In this document: piece by piece, positions 11,555 to 23,639 of the stretch
How positions within the stretch are numbered: the first letter of the stretch is position 1
How the letters are laid out: every line of letters begins with the position of its first letter
DNA from: Nymphaea colorata
Taxonomy: Eukaryota; Streptophyta; Magnoliopsida; Nymphaeales; Nymphaeaceae
NCBI RefSeq assembly: GCF_008831285.2
Contig: NC_045146.1
Span: 8,010,972 to 8,074,971, forward strand
Direction: 5' to 3'
DNA length: 64,000 nt
The notes under the pieces: generated by a model
What the model saw: only the letters and a program-made list of their open reading frames with translations
The model's database searches: none
What the model was told of the DNA's origin: nothing
Made by a program: the position numbers and the translations under genes

Positions 11555-14500
11555 CTACAAAATCCATTGTAATGTCTTCCCATTTCCACACCGGGATATC
11601 GATTCTCTGCAACAAGCCTCCGGGCCGTTGATGCTCTGCTTTTACTTGTTGGCAAACCAAGCACTTTGCCACATATTCTGCAATTTCACGCTTCATTCCA
11701 GGCCACCAAAAATTTCTCTTCATATCCTGAAACATCTTTGTACTGCCAGGATGTATAGAAAACTTAGATTTATGAGCTTCATCAAGCAACCGTCGCTTCA
11801 CCCCTTCATCTCTTGGGACCCACAATCGATGTCGAAACCACAATGAACCCTCTTCATCTTGATGCCAGAAAGCATCTACCTTCTTACACTCTTCCACGTT
11901 CTTAGCAAAATCAGGATCTTCCTTTTGCTTCAATACAAGCTCTTCCATCAAAGGGTGTTGTATCACGGCACTCATCGTTGCTTTGTTCTCGCCACAAAGG
12001 TAAGGTTGCCATGCTATCACATCTTGTAACAAATTCCATGAACATGCTAACATACTGTACATCGTTGCCTTAGCTTGCCTGCTCAAAGCATCAGCCACCA
12101 CATTCGCCTTGCCTGGATGATATGATATCGTGAAATCATAATCTTTTAGGTATTCAATCCATCTTCTTTGCCTCAAATTAAGATCCCTTTGGGAGAATAT
12201 ATATTTCAAAGACTTGTGATCTCTAAACACTTCAAATGTTGCCCCATAGAGATAATGCCTCCAAATCTTTAGTGCAAACACAACTGCTCCCAACTCCAAA
12301 TCGTGAGTGAGATAGTGTTGTTCGTGTGTCTTCAACTGCCTTGATGCATAAGCCACCACACGGCCATTTTGCATCAGTACACAACCATAACTGATTCCTG
12401 ATGCATCTGTGTACAGTACAAAACCCGAATGACCTGATGGAAGCGTCAGAATAGGAGCAGCAGTAAGCTTGTCCTTCAGAGTTTGAAAACTCCTCTCGCA
12501 CTCTTCATTCCAAATAAACTTCACTCCTTTTCTCAATAGCTTAGTCATTGGTGTAGCTATTTTCGAAAAGTCTTGTATAAACCTGCGATAATATCCTGCC
12601 AATCCCAAAAAGCTTCTAACCTCGGTTACACTGCATGGCGTCCTCCAGTCCTGCACAGCTGACACCTTAGCCGGATCGATGGATACTCCATCCTTAGAGA
12701 TTACATGACCCAGAAAGTTTACCTTCTCTAGCCAAAAATCACATTTTGAATACTTGGCATATAACTTATGCTTGCGCAAAAGACCCAATACACTTCTCAA
12801 GTGATCTCTATGCTCTGTCACACTCTCTGAGTACACCAAAATATCATCAACAAAAACAATAACAAATCGATCCAAGAACTCTTGAAAAACTCGATTCATG
12901 AGGTCCATGAACGCTGCGGGAGCATTGGTCAACCCAAAAGGCATGACCCTGAATTCATAGTGCCCATATCTGGTTCGAAAAGCAGCCTTAGCAACATCCT
13001 CCTCTCGTATCAAGAGTTGATGATAACCTGTCCTCAGATCGACCTTGGAGAAAACCTTTGCATCCTTAAGCTTATCAAACAAGTCTTCGATTCTAGGAAG
13101 CATATACTTATTCTTGATGGTGACTTGATTCAACATGCGGTAGTCAATACACAAACGCATTGTCCCATCTTTCTTCTTCACAAACAACACTGGTGCTCCC
13201 CACGGTGACATACTAGGTCGGATGAAGCCCTTGTCTAAGAGCTCCTGCAGTTGCTTCTTCAATTCTTCTAACTCTGCTGGTGCCATACGATAGGGTGCCT
13301 TAGAAATATGAGCTGTCCCTGGTGACAACTCTATCTTGAACTCCACTTCTCGTGTTGGAGGCAAACTTGACAGTTCCTCAGGAAACACATCAGGGTACTC
13401 ACTCACAACTGCCACATCCGGTAACCTCACCGGTTCCATCTCATTGGTCAACACATTGACCAAGAAAGCAACACTTCCATTTTCTATCAATCGTTTAGCT
13501 TTCAATGTAGACACCATTATCTTATCAGTTCGACTGGCCTTACGAGCATGGAACTCCACAGGTTGCATTTCATCAGTCAACAATTGTATCTGCTTCTTCC
13601 TGCAATCTATATTATCATAATGTGCATATAACCAATCCATGCCCAAAATCACATCAAATTCGTTAAAACTCATGATCACCAATTGTGCAGGTAAGTGATG
13701 TTGATGGATCTCCACGTCCACATCAGATAGATACTCACTACACGACCCTTGAGCATGCATAGGGCTAACAACTTTCAGAACATACGGCATCTTCCTAGCA
13801 GACACTTCTAGTGAAGTAGCAAATCGACTAGATATAAATGAATGGGTCGCCCCAGCATCAAACAACACTCTAGCAATATGAGAACCAACAAGTAAAGTAC
13901 CTTCAATAAGGTCGTGTGCCTGAAGCTCCTCCATGGTAGTAGCATAGACACGTCCAGTCGTCTGTCGTGCGCTAGAAGGACCGGCCTCTGGCTTCTTCAA
14001 CTCTCTTTCTTTCTTTAAGGGACAATCCTTGATAAAGTGCCCCATCCTTCCACAGTGTAAGCAAGCTCCGATCTCTCGATACCACGGCTTTCTAGGGTGC
14101 ACACGTGAACAAGTAGGGCACCTCTGAGAAGTCGGAGTGGCCACTGACCCCTGGGTAGTCTCGCTACGGGTTGGCTGGTTCCGTCTGAAAGTTCGGTCAT
14201 CCCGCCTCTCATAAGGCCTTGTCCTGCCTGCAAAGTGGTGGCGCTTCACCTGGGTTCGTCCACCTTGTGAATATTGGCTTGCTTTCTTCTGGTGATCCTT
14301 CTGTGTCCTCGCCCAGTCTTCTTCTATACATCTTGCCATAGTGACCGCCTCGTCCAAGTCACGAGGTCTGCTCGTCAAAACTTTGGTTCGCAATCCCTCC
14401 CGCAGACCGCGCACAAACTTGCCTGCTCTGGCTCCGTCTGTAGTGTAGAAGTGTGGGCAATACGCCTCCAAGTGTCGATATCTTGTAATATATTCCTCCA

Positions 14501-15134
14501 AGCTCATTTGATTTTGCTGTAGATCAAGAAACTCTTGCATGTTCTTGTCTCTAGCATGCACTGGGTAGTAGTTGTTGAGGAAGGAATCTCTAAACTGCTT
14601 CGAAAAAATTGACGGTTGGCCTGCATACCAGATCTCAAGAGTTGATTTCCACCAGTCCATGGCATCACCTTTCAGCAGGTAAGTGCCATAGTTCACTTTG
14701 TCTTCCTCAGGCATCTTCAGAAGCACAAAGATGCGTTCAACTTCCTCAATCCACTGCTTTGCCTTATCGTGACTGCACCCTCCTGAAAAGATAGGCGGCT
14801 GCATCGCCATGAATTGTTGAAACGACACCGCTGACGCATTCTCCTTAAGTGGCGCAGTGGTGTCTCCTGAAGGAGACGCATTACTCCTCTGGTTACTGAC
14901 CATGGACTGCACAAGGGAGGTCAGTGTTTGCAACGTGGTCAGCAAAATAGACTGTTGATCCACAGGTGGAGTCTGCCTCAGTGGGATTTGAGCACCCCCA
15001 CCCAGTTGGGCATACTGGTGCCCTGACGTACTGTCATCGTGTGGGGTATGCGCATCAGAATGGGCCGGACTAGGCTCTCTCTGTGCCTCTGTGGATGGCC
15101 CAGCTCGCTTCTTACCCTTACGATGATATTCCAT
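11526..15134 (-). CDS. Chromovirus gag-protease-RT-RNase H-integrase N-terminus polyprotein
   Basis: A 1202-codon open frame counted from the ATG at 15134. The frame stays open upstream to 15191, but this Met starts the usual basic N-terminus. Domains in order: gag about 110-290; CCHC zinc knuckle [14 protein letters not shown] 358-371; aspartic protease DAGATHSF 426-433; RT about 610-790 with catalytic FVDDIL 761-766; RNase H about 905-1020 (YTDAS, DALSR); integrase zinc-binding region 1121-1162 ending CLVCQ; and the first integrase catalytic region at MDFVVGLP, 1190-1197. The frame then ends early through a frameshift in what should be continuous integrase. The protease site reads DAG where plant elements usually have DSG. 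RT and RNase H look intact, but the element cannot integrate by itself. Confidence 0.9.
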   Translation of the reverse strand: MEYHRKGKKRAGPSTEAQREPSPAHSDAHTPHDDSTSGHQYAQLGGGAQIPLRQTPPVDQQSILLTTLQTLTSLVQSMVSNQRSNASPSGDTTAPLKENASAVSFQQFMAMQPPIFSGGCSHDKAKQWIEEVERIFVLLKMPEEDKVNYGTYLLKGDAMDWWKSTLEIWYAGQPSIFSKQFRDSFLNNYYPVHARDKNMQEFLDLQQNQMSLEEYITRYRHLEAYCPHFYTTDGARAGKFVRGLREGLRTKVLTSRPRDLDEAVTMARCIEEDWARTQKDHQKKASQYSQGGRTQVKRHHFAGRTRPYERRDDRTFRRNQPTRSETTQGSVATPTSQRCPTCSRVHPRKPWYREIGACLHCGRMGHFIKDCPLKKERELKKPEAGPSSARQTTGRVYATTMEELQAHDLIEGTLLVGSHIARVLFDAGATHSFISSRFATSLEVSARKMPYVLKVVSPMHAQGSCSEYLSDVDVEIHQHHLPAQLVIMSFNEFDVILGMDWLYAHYDNIDCRKKQIQLLTDEMQPVEFHARKASRTDKIMVSTLKAKRLIENGSVAFLVNVLTNEMEPVRLPDVAVVSEYPDVFPEELSSLPPTREVEFKIELSPGTAHISKAPYRMAPAELEELKKQLQELLDKGFIRPSMSPWGAPVLFVKKKDGTMRLCIDYRMLNQVTIKNKYMLPRIEDLFDKLKDAKVFSKVDLRTGYHQLLIREEDVAKAAFRTRYGHYEFRVMPFGLTNAPAAFMDLMNRVFQEFLDRFVIVFVDDILVYSESVTEHRDHLRSVLGLLRKHKLYAKYSKCDFWLEKVNFLGHVISKDGVSIDPAKVSAVQDWRTPCSVTEVRSFLGLAGYYRRFIQDFSKIATPMTKLLRKGVKFIWNEECERSFQTLKDKLTAAPILTLPSGHSGFVLYTDASGISYGCVLMQNGRVVAYASRQLKTHEQHYLTHDLELGAVVFALKIWRHYLYGATFEVFRDHKSLKYIFSQRDLNLRQRRWIEYLKDYDFTISYHPGKANVVADALSRQAKATMYSMLACSWNLLQDVIAWQPYLCGENKATMSAVIQHPLMEELVLKQKEDPDFAKNVEECKKVDAFWHQDEEGSLWFRHRLWVPRDEGVKRRLLDEAHKSKFSIHPGSTKMFQDMKRNFWWPGMKREIAEYVAKCLVCQQVKAEHQRPGGLLQRIDIPVWKWEDITMDFVVGLPHTKTA

Positions 15135-15347
15135 CTGTACAAACAAGAGCCTTAATCTCAAATCCAGTCTATGACTAATCTCACAAATCAAATCACAACG
15201 TGCATTAGCACGAAGTTCAAAACATAGATCACATTACGTACTTATACGTGAAAAAGCATAACCACAATAACAATCTAATCAAATGAATGCGTACCTGGGC
15301 AACAAAGCTTCACAAATAGGCTTTAACTCACATTCATAGTGGGGTTT

Positions 15348-15365
15348 GCCATGGCTCTCATACCA
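15348..15365 (-). promoter_or_regulatory. Primer-binding site (initiator tRNA-Met)
   Basis: The minus strand reads TGGTATGAGAGCCATGGC a few bases inside the LTR end (GTGTGACA). It matches the plant initiator-Met primer-binding sequence TGGTATCAGAGC with one substitution. This fixes the inner LTR boundary at 15370 and the minus orientation. Confidence 0.85.
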
Positions 15366-15369
15366 AAAT

Positions 15370-15397
15370 TGTCACACCCCGACCTTTTTAACCCTCA

Positions 15398-15454
<57 letters not shown>

Positions 15455-18426
15455 TATATATATATATATTCTAAACATAAGGCATCGAGGTGTGACTACC
15501 CAATAATTCAAAAAGACGATGAGCCAAGCAATTCAAAACAATGGGGCGAACTTTCATTGATATAACCATTTTGTTTCATACAAATTCACATCTATGTGCA
15601 TAACCAAAATGCCCCAAAATCACTAACATTGATGCCTAACAAAAAGAAGACATCAATAAAACCAAAACATAAAACCAAAACATGACGTGCCGGCACTACA
15701 AACGACAATCCTAAAACCACCCCAGTAGGACGTGAGTGAAGCCATCTGCTCAACCTGTTGCCCTGGGTCCGCCAAAACCTAAAAAGGAAAACAACTGAAG
15801 GCTCAGCCTTCGCAGTATGGCAACAAGCCAGGAAAATGCCAAACCCTCTCAAGTAAGGCTCAAATATACAAGCAAACATCAGAACGATCTATCATTATGT
15901 CGTGTCAGGACACGACATGCAGAGGCCACTCAATGGCTACAATAACATAATTTCAATCACATGCAAGGCATTATCAACATGTCACTTGCATTCATAAGCA
16001 CAACAGTCACATGTACAACAATCCTATACATTTCAATCACATACATTTCAGTTTCATTACTATCAGTGAATTTACAGTTCCTGTAGGTGCAAACACAGGC
16101 ACGTGCACACCGCGGGCGGCCCACAGCCGAGAGACAACCCCCGTGGTGGCCCAGAACAGTATGGATCCATCTATCCACTGCAGCGGTAGAGCACTCATCC
16201 ATGGATGTGTGAATTCCAAGGAGAGATACTTAGCCTTCCCTAGGACACCCAGGTTGGGAAGGCGGGAGCCTACGCTCCAAGCACATCACACAACAGTATC
16301 CTGGGGCCTTGCACCGCCTGTGCTCCGAACAGGCGAGACCAGTGGCGAAAGCGGGACAACTCCCATACACATAGTCACATCCCACTGGGCTCTCATCTCT
16401 TATTCTTTCATTCTTATACTTATACTTGCACAAACACATTTAACTGGCTAGCTCCTGAGGTTGGTTCACTTCACGAGTGAACCCACACCTCCAATTGTCT
16501 ACACACGAGGGTTACACGTAACCACAACAGTTTTGGCTAGCCGTCATAACAATATGGGTACAACTACCCACTGTGCAAACATTTGCATCATTGCCCGCGG
16601 CAATGGGTATTCAATAAACATAACATTCAAATTCATCATCATAACAATCACATCTTTGAAAACTTAGCCAAACCACATAAAGTAGTCTCAATCTGTGGTG
16701 GGCTCGTAGTTGTCCTATGCAGTTATCATTCTAGGATGCTTTCTAATGCACAATTGGGGTCGAGGAGACACTCGACTTGATACCCCGCCTCATCTGTCCT
16801 AAACTGTTATCAATTCTAGCATGCACATGCAAATGTGTAACATTATCAAAACAATTACTATAACCCTTTCAAAACAATTCATATTATATATCAATTTATG
16901 TACATGCATACCCACATTCATCCACGGAACACTCAATCAATTCACATCACAAATCCTAGGATCCCATGATCCTAGGAACACACATTCATTCACTTGCCCA
17001 GGCAGGGATTTGCCTGAAATGTCGCCATACCTGTGGCGCGTTCACAAGAATCTTCAAAATGCCTCGAGCTTCGAATCCGGTAGCTCAAGGTCGACGGGAC
17101 GTACCCGGTGTACCTACAGACACAAACACAAGATAAGATTCCTACTTCATACCTCAACAATTCAAACAAAAACAAAACAAAGTCATTGAGGCACGTGTCA
17201 TCGCCTCAAGAGGGTGTCGACGGGTAGTGTCGACCCACAAGTTCTCAAAAGGGTCACTTCTCACTTCTAGTCGTGCCAATAGATGCCAAAACTCAAAGCC
17301 ATCAATTCGTCTATCACTAGCGCCTTTCTCAAAACTCCTTTTTTCTTAAATCAAGGCGTCTACCCCAAAGATACATCCAACTTATGTACGTTATCCCTAT
17401 TTAACTCCAAGATGCACCCGTTCACAAAAACGCGTGCTACAAGCTCACTAAAACGGTCCTAAATCTTCCCCACAACCTCACAAACTCTACCATGTTTCCC
17501 CTAATGCTTCGAAAACTAATCTATCATGCTTAAATGATCATCCAATATATGAATCTTCGCTTCCCAACATAATCGCAAGCTTTCCCCCAAAAACGAAATC
17601 ACTAACATGTGTTCCAAATAATCAATTCTAAGCTCTAGCATGCTCAAACAATAATTATACGCGTTCCAAAGAGAAATATATCATAAAATAGGTTCAATTT
17701 CGCCTTGCTCACCCCGATTGAAGGTCTAAACTGCTGTAATCCTCCCGGCAGCCACCTCACGCGTCCAAGTGGTCCCCAAACGGCTAAAATCCTCCAATGC
17801 CGCCACTACCAAGGCCTTCTCTAATTGCTGTTACGAGGGGGAGGACAAATCCCCAAGCTGAAAACGGATCCAACAGTGATAGCATAGTGAAAATCAGTGA
17901 GAGAAAGTGCTTGATTGGAGAAACTAGAAAACGAGCAAAAAATGGGGAGAGAGCGTGAAGCGTGGACAGAGAGGGAGGTCGAATAGAGGGAGAAAGAGGA
18001 AAAAACGGAGGGGGACTGATAGGGGAGAGGGTTCGGTCAAAAGGGGAAAAGAAGGCAGTGAGGGGAGAGGACGGGAGAGAAGAGAGAGACGGTGGAGAGT
18101 GAGGGGAGTCGTTCGGTGGAGAGGGGAGACGAGAGACAGTGGGAGAGGGAGGAGGGAAAAGAAAACGGGAAGGAGAAGAAAAGAGAAGAGAGGAAGAGGC
18201 AGGGGACGACAGGGTTCACCTCAATGCCGCCGTCGTCGCCGTCGTCACCGTCACCGTCGCCTTCTTCCCTGAGCTCCGGTCGTGGGTAAGGAAGAGACAG
18301 TAAGAGGAAAACGAGGGAGAAGAGAAAGCAAGGGAGGAGGGACAGCGTCGGGCTCCTCTCGCGTGGGGCTAGGGTCCGGGGCTGGACCCTGACCCGACCC
18401 GCTCCGCCCAAACGCTGCGCGTTACA
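15370..18426 (-). repeat. Full 5' LTR of the chromovirus, 3.06 kb
   Basis: On the + strand it begins TGTCACACCCCGACC and ends GCGTTACA, so on the element strand it runs TGTAACGC...GTGTGACA with TG/CA ends. It abuts the primer-binding site on one side and non-element DNA (GATAGGGACTT) on the other. Three kilobases is normal for Tekay-type LTRs. It contains a long (TA)n tract at 15401-15469 and a purine-rich zone at 17900-18200. Short open frames inside it are not genes. Confidence 0.85.
15401..15469. repeat. (TA)n microsatellite inside the LTR
   Basis: Some 69 bases of TA repeats with one TAGA interruption. The homologous part of the other LTR is missing, so the copies cannot be compared. Confidence 0.9.
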
Positions 18427-19330
18427 GATAGGGACTTGGTGATATGTCAATGGCAGGTGACATGGTTCAATGAATTGCTCGAGTTAGTGAGTTGGTTCTA
18501 TGCTAAGTAGAGGCTTCCAAGTTGAGTCTAACGGCTCTTGAAGATTTGTAAGGGTGAGAACCTTCCTAATTAAACTAGCTTCAGGCAATTCTCTGAGTTA
18601 AATGATCATTTTGTAGGGTGGAAACAACCTAAGTGATCCTAGTCTAGGTGTTAGACTCCTAAATGAAATGTTTAGCTCAGGTTCTTGCTAATGGCCCATA
18701 CATTTGAGATACCTTTAGAAAATCAAAAGGGGTGAAATGGTCACTTTAGTCATTGTGAAAATTTTAGGGTACGTTTACAATTAGTAACCTTTTCACTGAT
18801 TGCTCTAAGTACATAAACACGACAATCAGGCTCTCTTCCATTGTTTCCCAAAAATTCATGAGGGTGATGCTGCCACTTGGTAGAACATTAATCTTGTAGA
18901 AATCAAAGAAATTGGTAGGGTTATAAATATGTTTATATTGATGTCATTTTTAAGAAACTGCACGACCTAGAACTACATGAGTACCTTATAATAAAAGTTA
19001 GGAGAGAAAAATAGAGACTTCATCCAAAGGTGAAGAGAGACCAACAACAAGATGAAGACTCCTATTCCTGATGAGCACGTCCTCCTAAAGATCATCGATG
19101 ATTTTAGGCAGCCATTGAAGAAGCATGTCGCCCAATTCTCCTATGAAGCTTTGGCCAAATTGACTAGTATGGTGGAATGGTGAAGCAGGTTTTAAAAAAG
19201 GTTATTTTGATGATCTAGTAGATTTTAAGCAAACAGTGGATCCAAAGAAAACCCATGTTCATGCATTACTTTCACCTACCACCAATAATAATGATAAACC
19301 TACATCATCCAATAGTCTAGCCCAAAGACA
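18427..19330. other. No confident gene; possible retroelement leader or gag start
   Basis: Mostly non-coding. A short frame from the ATG at about 19052 (MKTPIPDEHVLLKIIDDFRQ) stays open for some 40 codons and then breaks. It lies just upstream of a gag-like remnant and may be its decayed beginning. No other signal is seen. Confidence 0.3.
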
Positions 19331-19339
19331 GGAACACAC

Positions 19340-19530
19340 CAAGTAGACGAAAGATAGGGAATTCAACATGTTGGAGCAAACTTTGAGTGAGCACTGGAAT
19401 ATATGTTCTCTGAAAACATCATCAATCTTCCAAAACTATTAGATCATCCAGAAATAAGGGGTGGAAAGAAATCTTTTGTCTTTCTTTGTAAGATAGTCCA
19501 ATTAATTGATGCACAAGTTGTTGTGGACAT
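19340..19530 (+). pseudogene. Possible Ty3-gypsy gag remnant
   Basis: Two frames joined by a shift read RRKIGNSTC / REFNMLEQTLSE, then ALEYMFSENIINLPKLL, then FVFLCKIVQLIDAQVV. The spacing resembles the gypsy (Tat/Athila-like) gag region that ends in a C..LK.KIQ.LID.G motif. Conserved cysteines and histidines are lost. Weak similarity judged by eye only. Confidence 0.3.
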
Positions 19531-19959
19531 TGTCATCAACATTTGAAATGATAAAAAATATAACATAAAAAACATAACAAAAAATGGTTGCCCTTTTCTC
19601 ATTCATGTCCTAAAACAACCTCCTTTGTTGTCATGTCTAAAACAACCTCTTTCGTTGCCATGTCTTATGTCATTTAATATGAGACAAGGTGAATAAAAAA
19701 GTTGGTCCTTTTTTAATGCAATGCAAATGAGTACACCAAAAGCAAGTTAGTTTTTTACTACATTAGGGAGGTTTATTACTGAAAGTATGACCTGCACTCT
19801 AGTTGCTTCATGATAGAAACATAGTTGAAAAGAAAACATAAAAGAATAATAAATATTTGTAATTACAATTCACATGCAAATATAAAAAAAATAAACATAA
19901 AAAAAATCTGCCAATGATAGTACAAACAACCATTGTCTTCATGTGTTACCGAATGTGAC

Positions 19960-20480
19960 ATTGTCTTGAGCATGAACTAAGTTGAGCCAGCTTAGTTGGC
20001 CCAACTAAAACTACACCTAGCCTAGGTCCAGGCCAAGTTCAGAACTGAACCTAGTCCATGTCACACATGCATTGATTAAGTCTGAACTCACTCACCTAGA
20101 GTGAGTTAGGCCAAAGCACACCCAATCCAGATCTCTGTAACAATTTCTAGAGTCTGTAATCTGTATCAGATCTCATATTTAGATTTCTATATCAGATTTC
20201 TAATCTAAATTAGAATATCATATCCAGTTTTCTTTTCTAGAACTTTATCTAGATCCAGATCTTGATAGGGATCTCAAAACTATATCGATATCCAAGATCT
20301 AGATTCATTGAACTTGGACACATGTATAATATAAAGTATGCATAAAAAATATTGCTTCCAATTTCATATTATATGCTACATGTCAATAGAAACACTTGTT
20401 CATTAACTATGCAGAATTCTCTGGAGATCAATTTGCTTTAGACAAGATCAAATTCCATATTGAATTTACTCCCGGATGAA
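19960..20480. repeat. Dispersed LTR-like repeat, copy 1
   Basis: The run GTTGAGCCAGC, CTAGCCTAGGTCCAGG, CCAGATCTCTG, TATCCAAGATC, GAACTTGGACACAT recurs in the same order, diverged, at 53850-54370. The recurrence marks it as an interspersed repeat, probably LTR sequence. It is non-coding and its family was not identified. Confidence 0.5.
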
Positions 20481-21578
20481 TAAGAAATTGTTTCATGTTT
20501 GAAAGAATACATGATCTAATATAAAGTTTTCATAGCTTAACCTATGGTTTTGTGAGAGGGCACAATTCCCAAGATATGTAGTCATGTATCAAAAACCTTG
20601 GAAGAATTTTCTCCTCCATGTTCCCCCTCTTTTAGACAAATTCTTAAGCTACTTATTGAGTACAGTAAATTTGGGGAAAACCCAAATGAATACTTGTTCG
20701 CATCCCCAAAAATTTTTTGGGTTTTTGAAGTGCTTTAGAAAAAATGAGGTTTTATTTTAAATGAGAAAGAATGAGACTCGTTTGTCAGTACGAGGATTGG
20801 CTATTCTCGGCGCCCTTATTAGGGTAACCAATCCAAGTGCTATGTTTATTCTTGATGCATTTTCTTTTGACTTAAACATCTTTCGTTTCAAATGTTGTGT
20901 GTTGTTCGAGAAAATATTGAAGTTTTGATGTTTTAAGATTTTAAGAAAATTTTGAAGAATTATTTAAGAGTGAAAAACATTTTGATTTAAGAGATTTTGA
21001 ATAGAAAAATCTTTACAAATATCACTTGGATACTTTTAGAGATCACTTTTGAAATCTCTTTAGTGTTCTCTTAAAACTTTAAGTAGGTTTAAGATTATAC
21101 TTTAATTTGGTCACTACTTAGTTAGAGGTCACTCTCATATTTCTTAACTTATTTTAGATATGTGCTTGTGATCATTTGTGATGTTAAGTGAATGTGAATG
21201 TATAGATGCATTGGTCCTACATAGTTGGAAGAAAATCATTCATTGCTACTATGACATTCATCTAAGAGCATTCCTACCACCACATACATCTAAGTTTCTC
21301 ATTTTATAATTGTCATAAATATTTTTACGAAGAAAGAAAAATTTTTAAAAATAGAATGGGGTTGTAGACCATCAAACATGATTCTAGTATTGGTTCATTA
21401 CTTGAGTTTTGGTCTTAGTGAAGTCGACAAATGAGAAATTAAAACATTAAACTATGGGAGAAAAATATTTAAAAAAATGAAAAAGATGAAAGACTTTAAT
21501 ATAAGAGTAATAGGAAAAAAAAGAGAGAAAGAAATTTTGAAAATCACAAAAGCAAGGGATTTAAAAGAGAGATAGATA

Positions 21579-21642
<64 letters not shown>
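21579..21642. repeat. (TG)n(TA)n microsatellite
   Basis: A compound dinucleotide tract: five TG units, then about 26 TA units. Confidence 0.9.
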
Positions 21643-21644
<2 letters not shown>

Positions 21645-22732
21645 CTTATGAAAAGCGAGTATCAAATTGAATGGAAGGGGAGAAGAAGATTTTAGAAAAA
21701 GAGAGAAAGAGAGATTTTAGAGAAAATGAGATTTTCTGAGAAAATGAGACTCTAGAAAGAAAGATATATATACCTACATTGTAAAATGGTATATTAAATC
21801 ATAAAGAGAAAGAGAGACAGTCATGTGCACATATATAACATGTACATGTGTGTATGCTTTGATGAGAGTTGAAATAAAAAAAATGACTTGAAAATATTCT
21901 ACTTCAATTTTTATATAGGCCGGACATGAACTTGGACTCATGCAAAAGCCTAGGCTAAGTCTCCAAAGTCTCATTAGAGAGGGTATTTGCTTTTGAAAAT
22001 CTTTTGGAAAACATGATTCCAAATATTTTGTATATTAACATAAAATCATGATTTTCTATTATAGAAAAATATATTTCTTCCACCATTGGATGTGGAAAAA
22101 AATCAAGTACACATGAAATAGAGAGTAACATAGTAAAGCGCTCGTTGGAGTTTCTAATCGGATGATTAAGAAAGAAACTAAGTGTGAGAATGACATGAAA
22201 ATGCACTTTAACATATACAAATTCGTGAATGCTTTCTTGGGTTGGACAAATCCCAACCTCAAAATCAACATAAAAATAAAAAAATCTCTACCCCCAACAC
22301 TCAATCTTGCAGTGCATTTGCTCATTAATTAGGGAAAATTACTACATTATGCATGAACATCATTTCAAGTATAAATGATGAGTAAAACAATATAACAAGC
22401 ATATCTTTTAAAATAAATGAAGAAATGAAATTTATTTTGTGTTGCTCATACTCCCGTGCACTGAAGATATAGCTCTTAATTTCAGATAAGAAATTATTTG
22501 AGCTTTCTTGCACAGCCATGATCATGAAGAGGTGGCAAGAGGAAATGGGAAAAATAAAAACAAGAGGACTACATACCTTGAATATGAATGATATTAAAAT
22601 TGAGTCTCTTCCTTTAAATCCTAGGGTTGCCTAAGATGAAACTCCAAGATGATGAGGATATCCCCGAAAGAGCTCTCTTCGTGCTCCCTTGTGAAAAGTT
22701 TGAGCTTAGAGAAGCTTGCTCTGAAGATTGGT

Positions 22733-22756
22733 GAAGAAGAAGAAGAAGAAGAAGAG
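22733..22756. repeat. (GAA)n microsatellite
   Basis: About eight GAA units in an AG-rich segment. The minus-strand frame through it (leucine and phenylalanine runs) is not a gene. Confidence 0.85.
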
Positions 22757-23639
22757 AGAAAAAGCTAAGGAAAACCTGTAAAACTTCAAATGAAAAAGCA
22801 ATAAAAGTTCTCCAAAGGGTTAGTTCATGTCCAATAGAAAAGATTGTAGGGGTATTTATTGAGAGTTTTAGAGCCAAAGTTGAAAAGTTGATTTTTTTTT
22901 TAATTTGACAAGATTTTCATACGAATTTCAAGTACTTTTGGATGATTTTAATTTTTTTTTAAAATAAGCTTTGACTAAGTGAGATTGTTATTAGCCCTAC
23001 AAGCACCCATTTGGGCATGGGTAGAAGATGGTCAAAACTGCCCCCAAGGGGCGGTTTAACACAAAAATAGGGAGCTTGCACCGGTTTGGCTGAGATTGGT
23101 CGTGCGTGCAGCGCTGTCGCGCGACAGCCCATCAGGCGCCGACATCGCTTGACACACACAACGCTGAGTGTGCCATTGCCATGCGTGGCAAATGTGCAGA
23201 CAGTTGCTTGTGCACGAGCACACGCGAGCGCAAGCACGTGCCATTGCCCACGTGCAACACTTGATAGCATCAAATTTTGTCGTTTTGATATCGGTTTTAG
23301 ATTTTGAGTTTGAAATTCTTGATTTGGATCTAAACTTGGGTTTTGGATCTAATTCAGATCCAAGAGTTGGATTTTAGATTTGAATCTTATGTTTAAAATT
23401 GGGTTTGTATTTGAATTTTGTGTTTGGGATCGGACAAGGGCTTAGAAGTTCATTTTGGAGTGACTAGTCGCGAATTTATTTTGGGTTTAGTATTGGGCTT
23501 AAGGCCCAAGAATTAAATCCAGATGAAATAATTGAGATTTGAGTGAAAATGAAATACGCCCTTTTTAAAAAAAAATTTGGGGTGTTAAATTTTCTTCCAA
23601 AGACTTTAAGGTTCTGCCTGAAGGCTTAGGCAGGAGCAA

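Larger units (their letters stand above)
9701..18426 (-). mobile_element. Tekay-like chromovirus (Ty3-gypsy) LTR retrotransposon
   Basis: Minus-strand element. Its parts are a 5' LTR (15370-18426), an initiator-Met primer-binding site (15348-15365), gag-pol (11526-15134), a broken integrase tail with chromodomain-like end (10526-11554), a polypurine tract (10478-10492) and a 3' LTR cut down to 9701-10477. RNase H before integrase gives Ty3-gypsy order, and the C-terminal chromodomain-like segment plus 3-kb LTR fit the Tekay/Del clade. By eye the shared LTR parts differ by about 17-18 substitutions over some 690 aligned bases, mostly transitions, so insertion was fairly recent. The right flank begins GATAG. 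The matching target duplication is lost with the left end. Confidence 0.9.
20500..23630. other. Non-coding AT-rich stretch
   Basis: No gene recognised. It contains a (TG)n(TA)n microsatellite (21579-21642), a GAA tract (22733-22756), an isolated GC-rich patch (about 23080-23250) with a perfect 16-bp palindrome at 23113-23128, and a GGGTGTTAAA-type block near 23580. It may be insertions within the repeat whose parts flank it (19960-20480 and 23640-24690), but no boundaries were found. Confidence 0.4.

Noticed and set aside
16011-17189. Several 60-146-codon frames
   Set aside because: They lie within the 3-kb LTR of the chromovirus, on both strands and overlapping, with no conserved motif.
17719-18426. 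Initial view that 17719-18426 was a complete short LTR
   Set aside because: No primer-binding site follows at 17718. The TGGTATGAGAGCC site at 15348-15365 shows that the LTR extends to 15370 and that the left copy is the truncated one.
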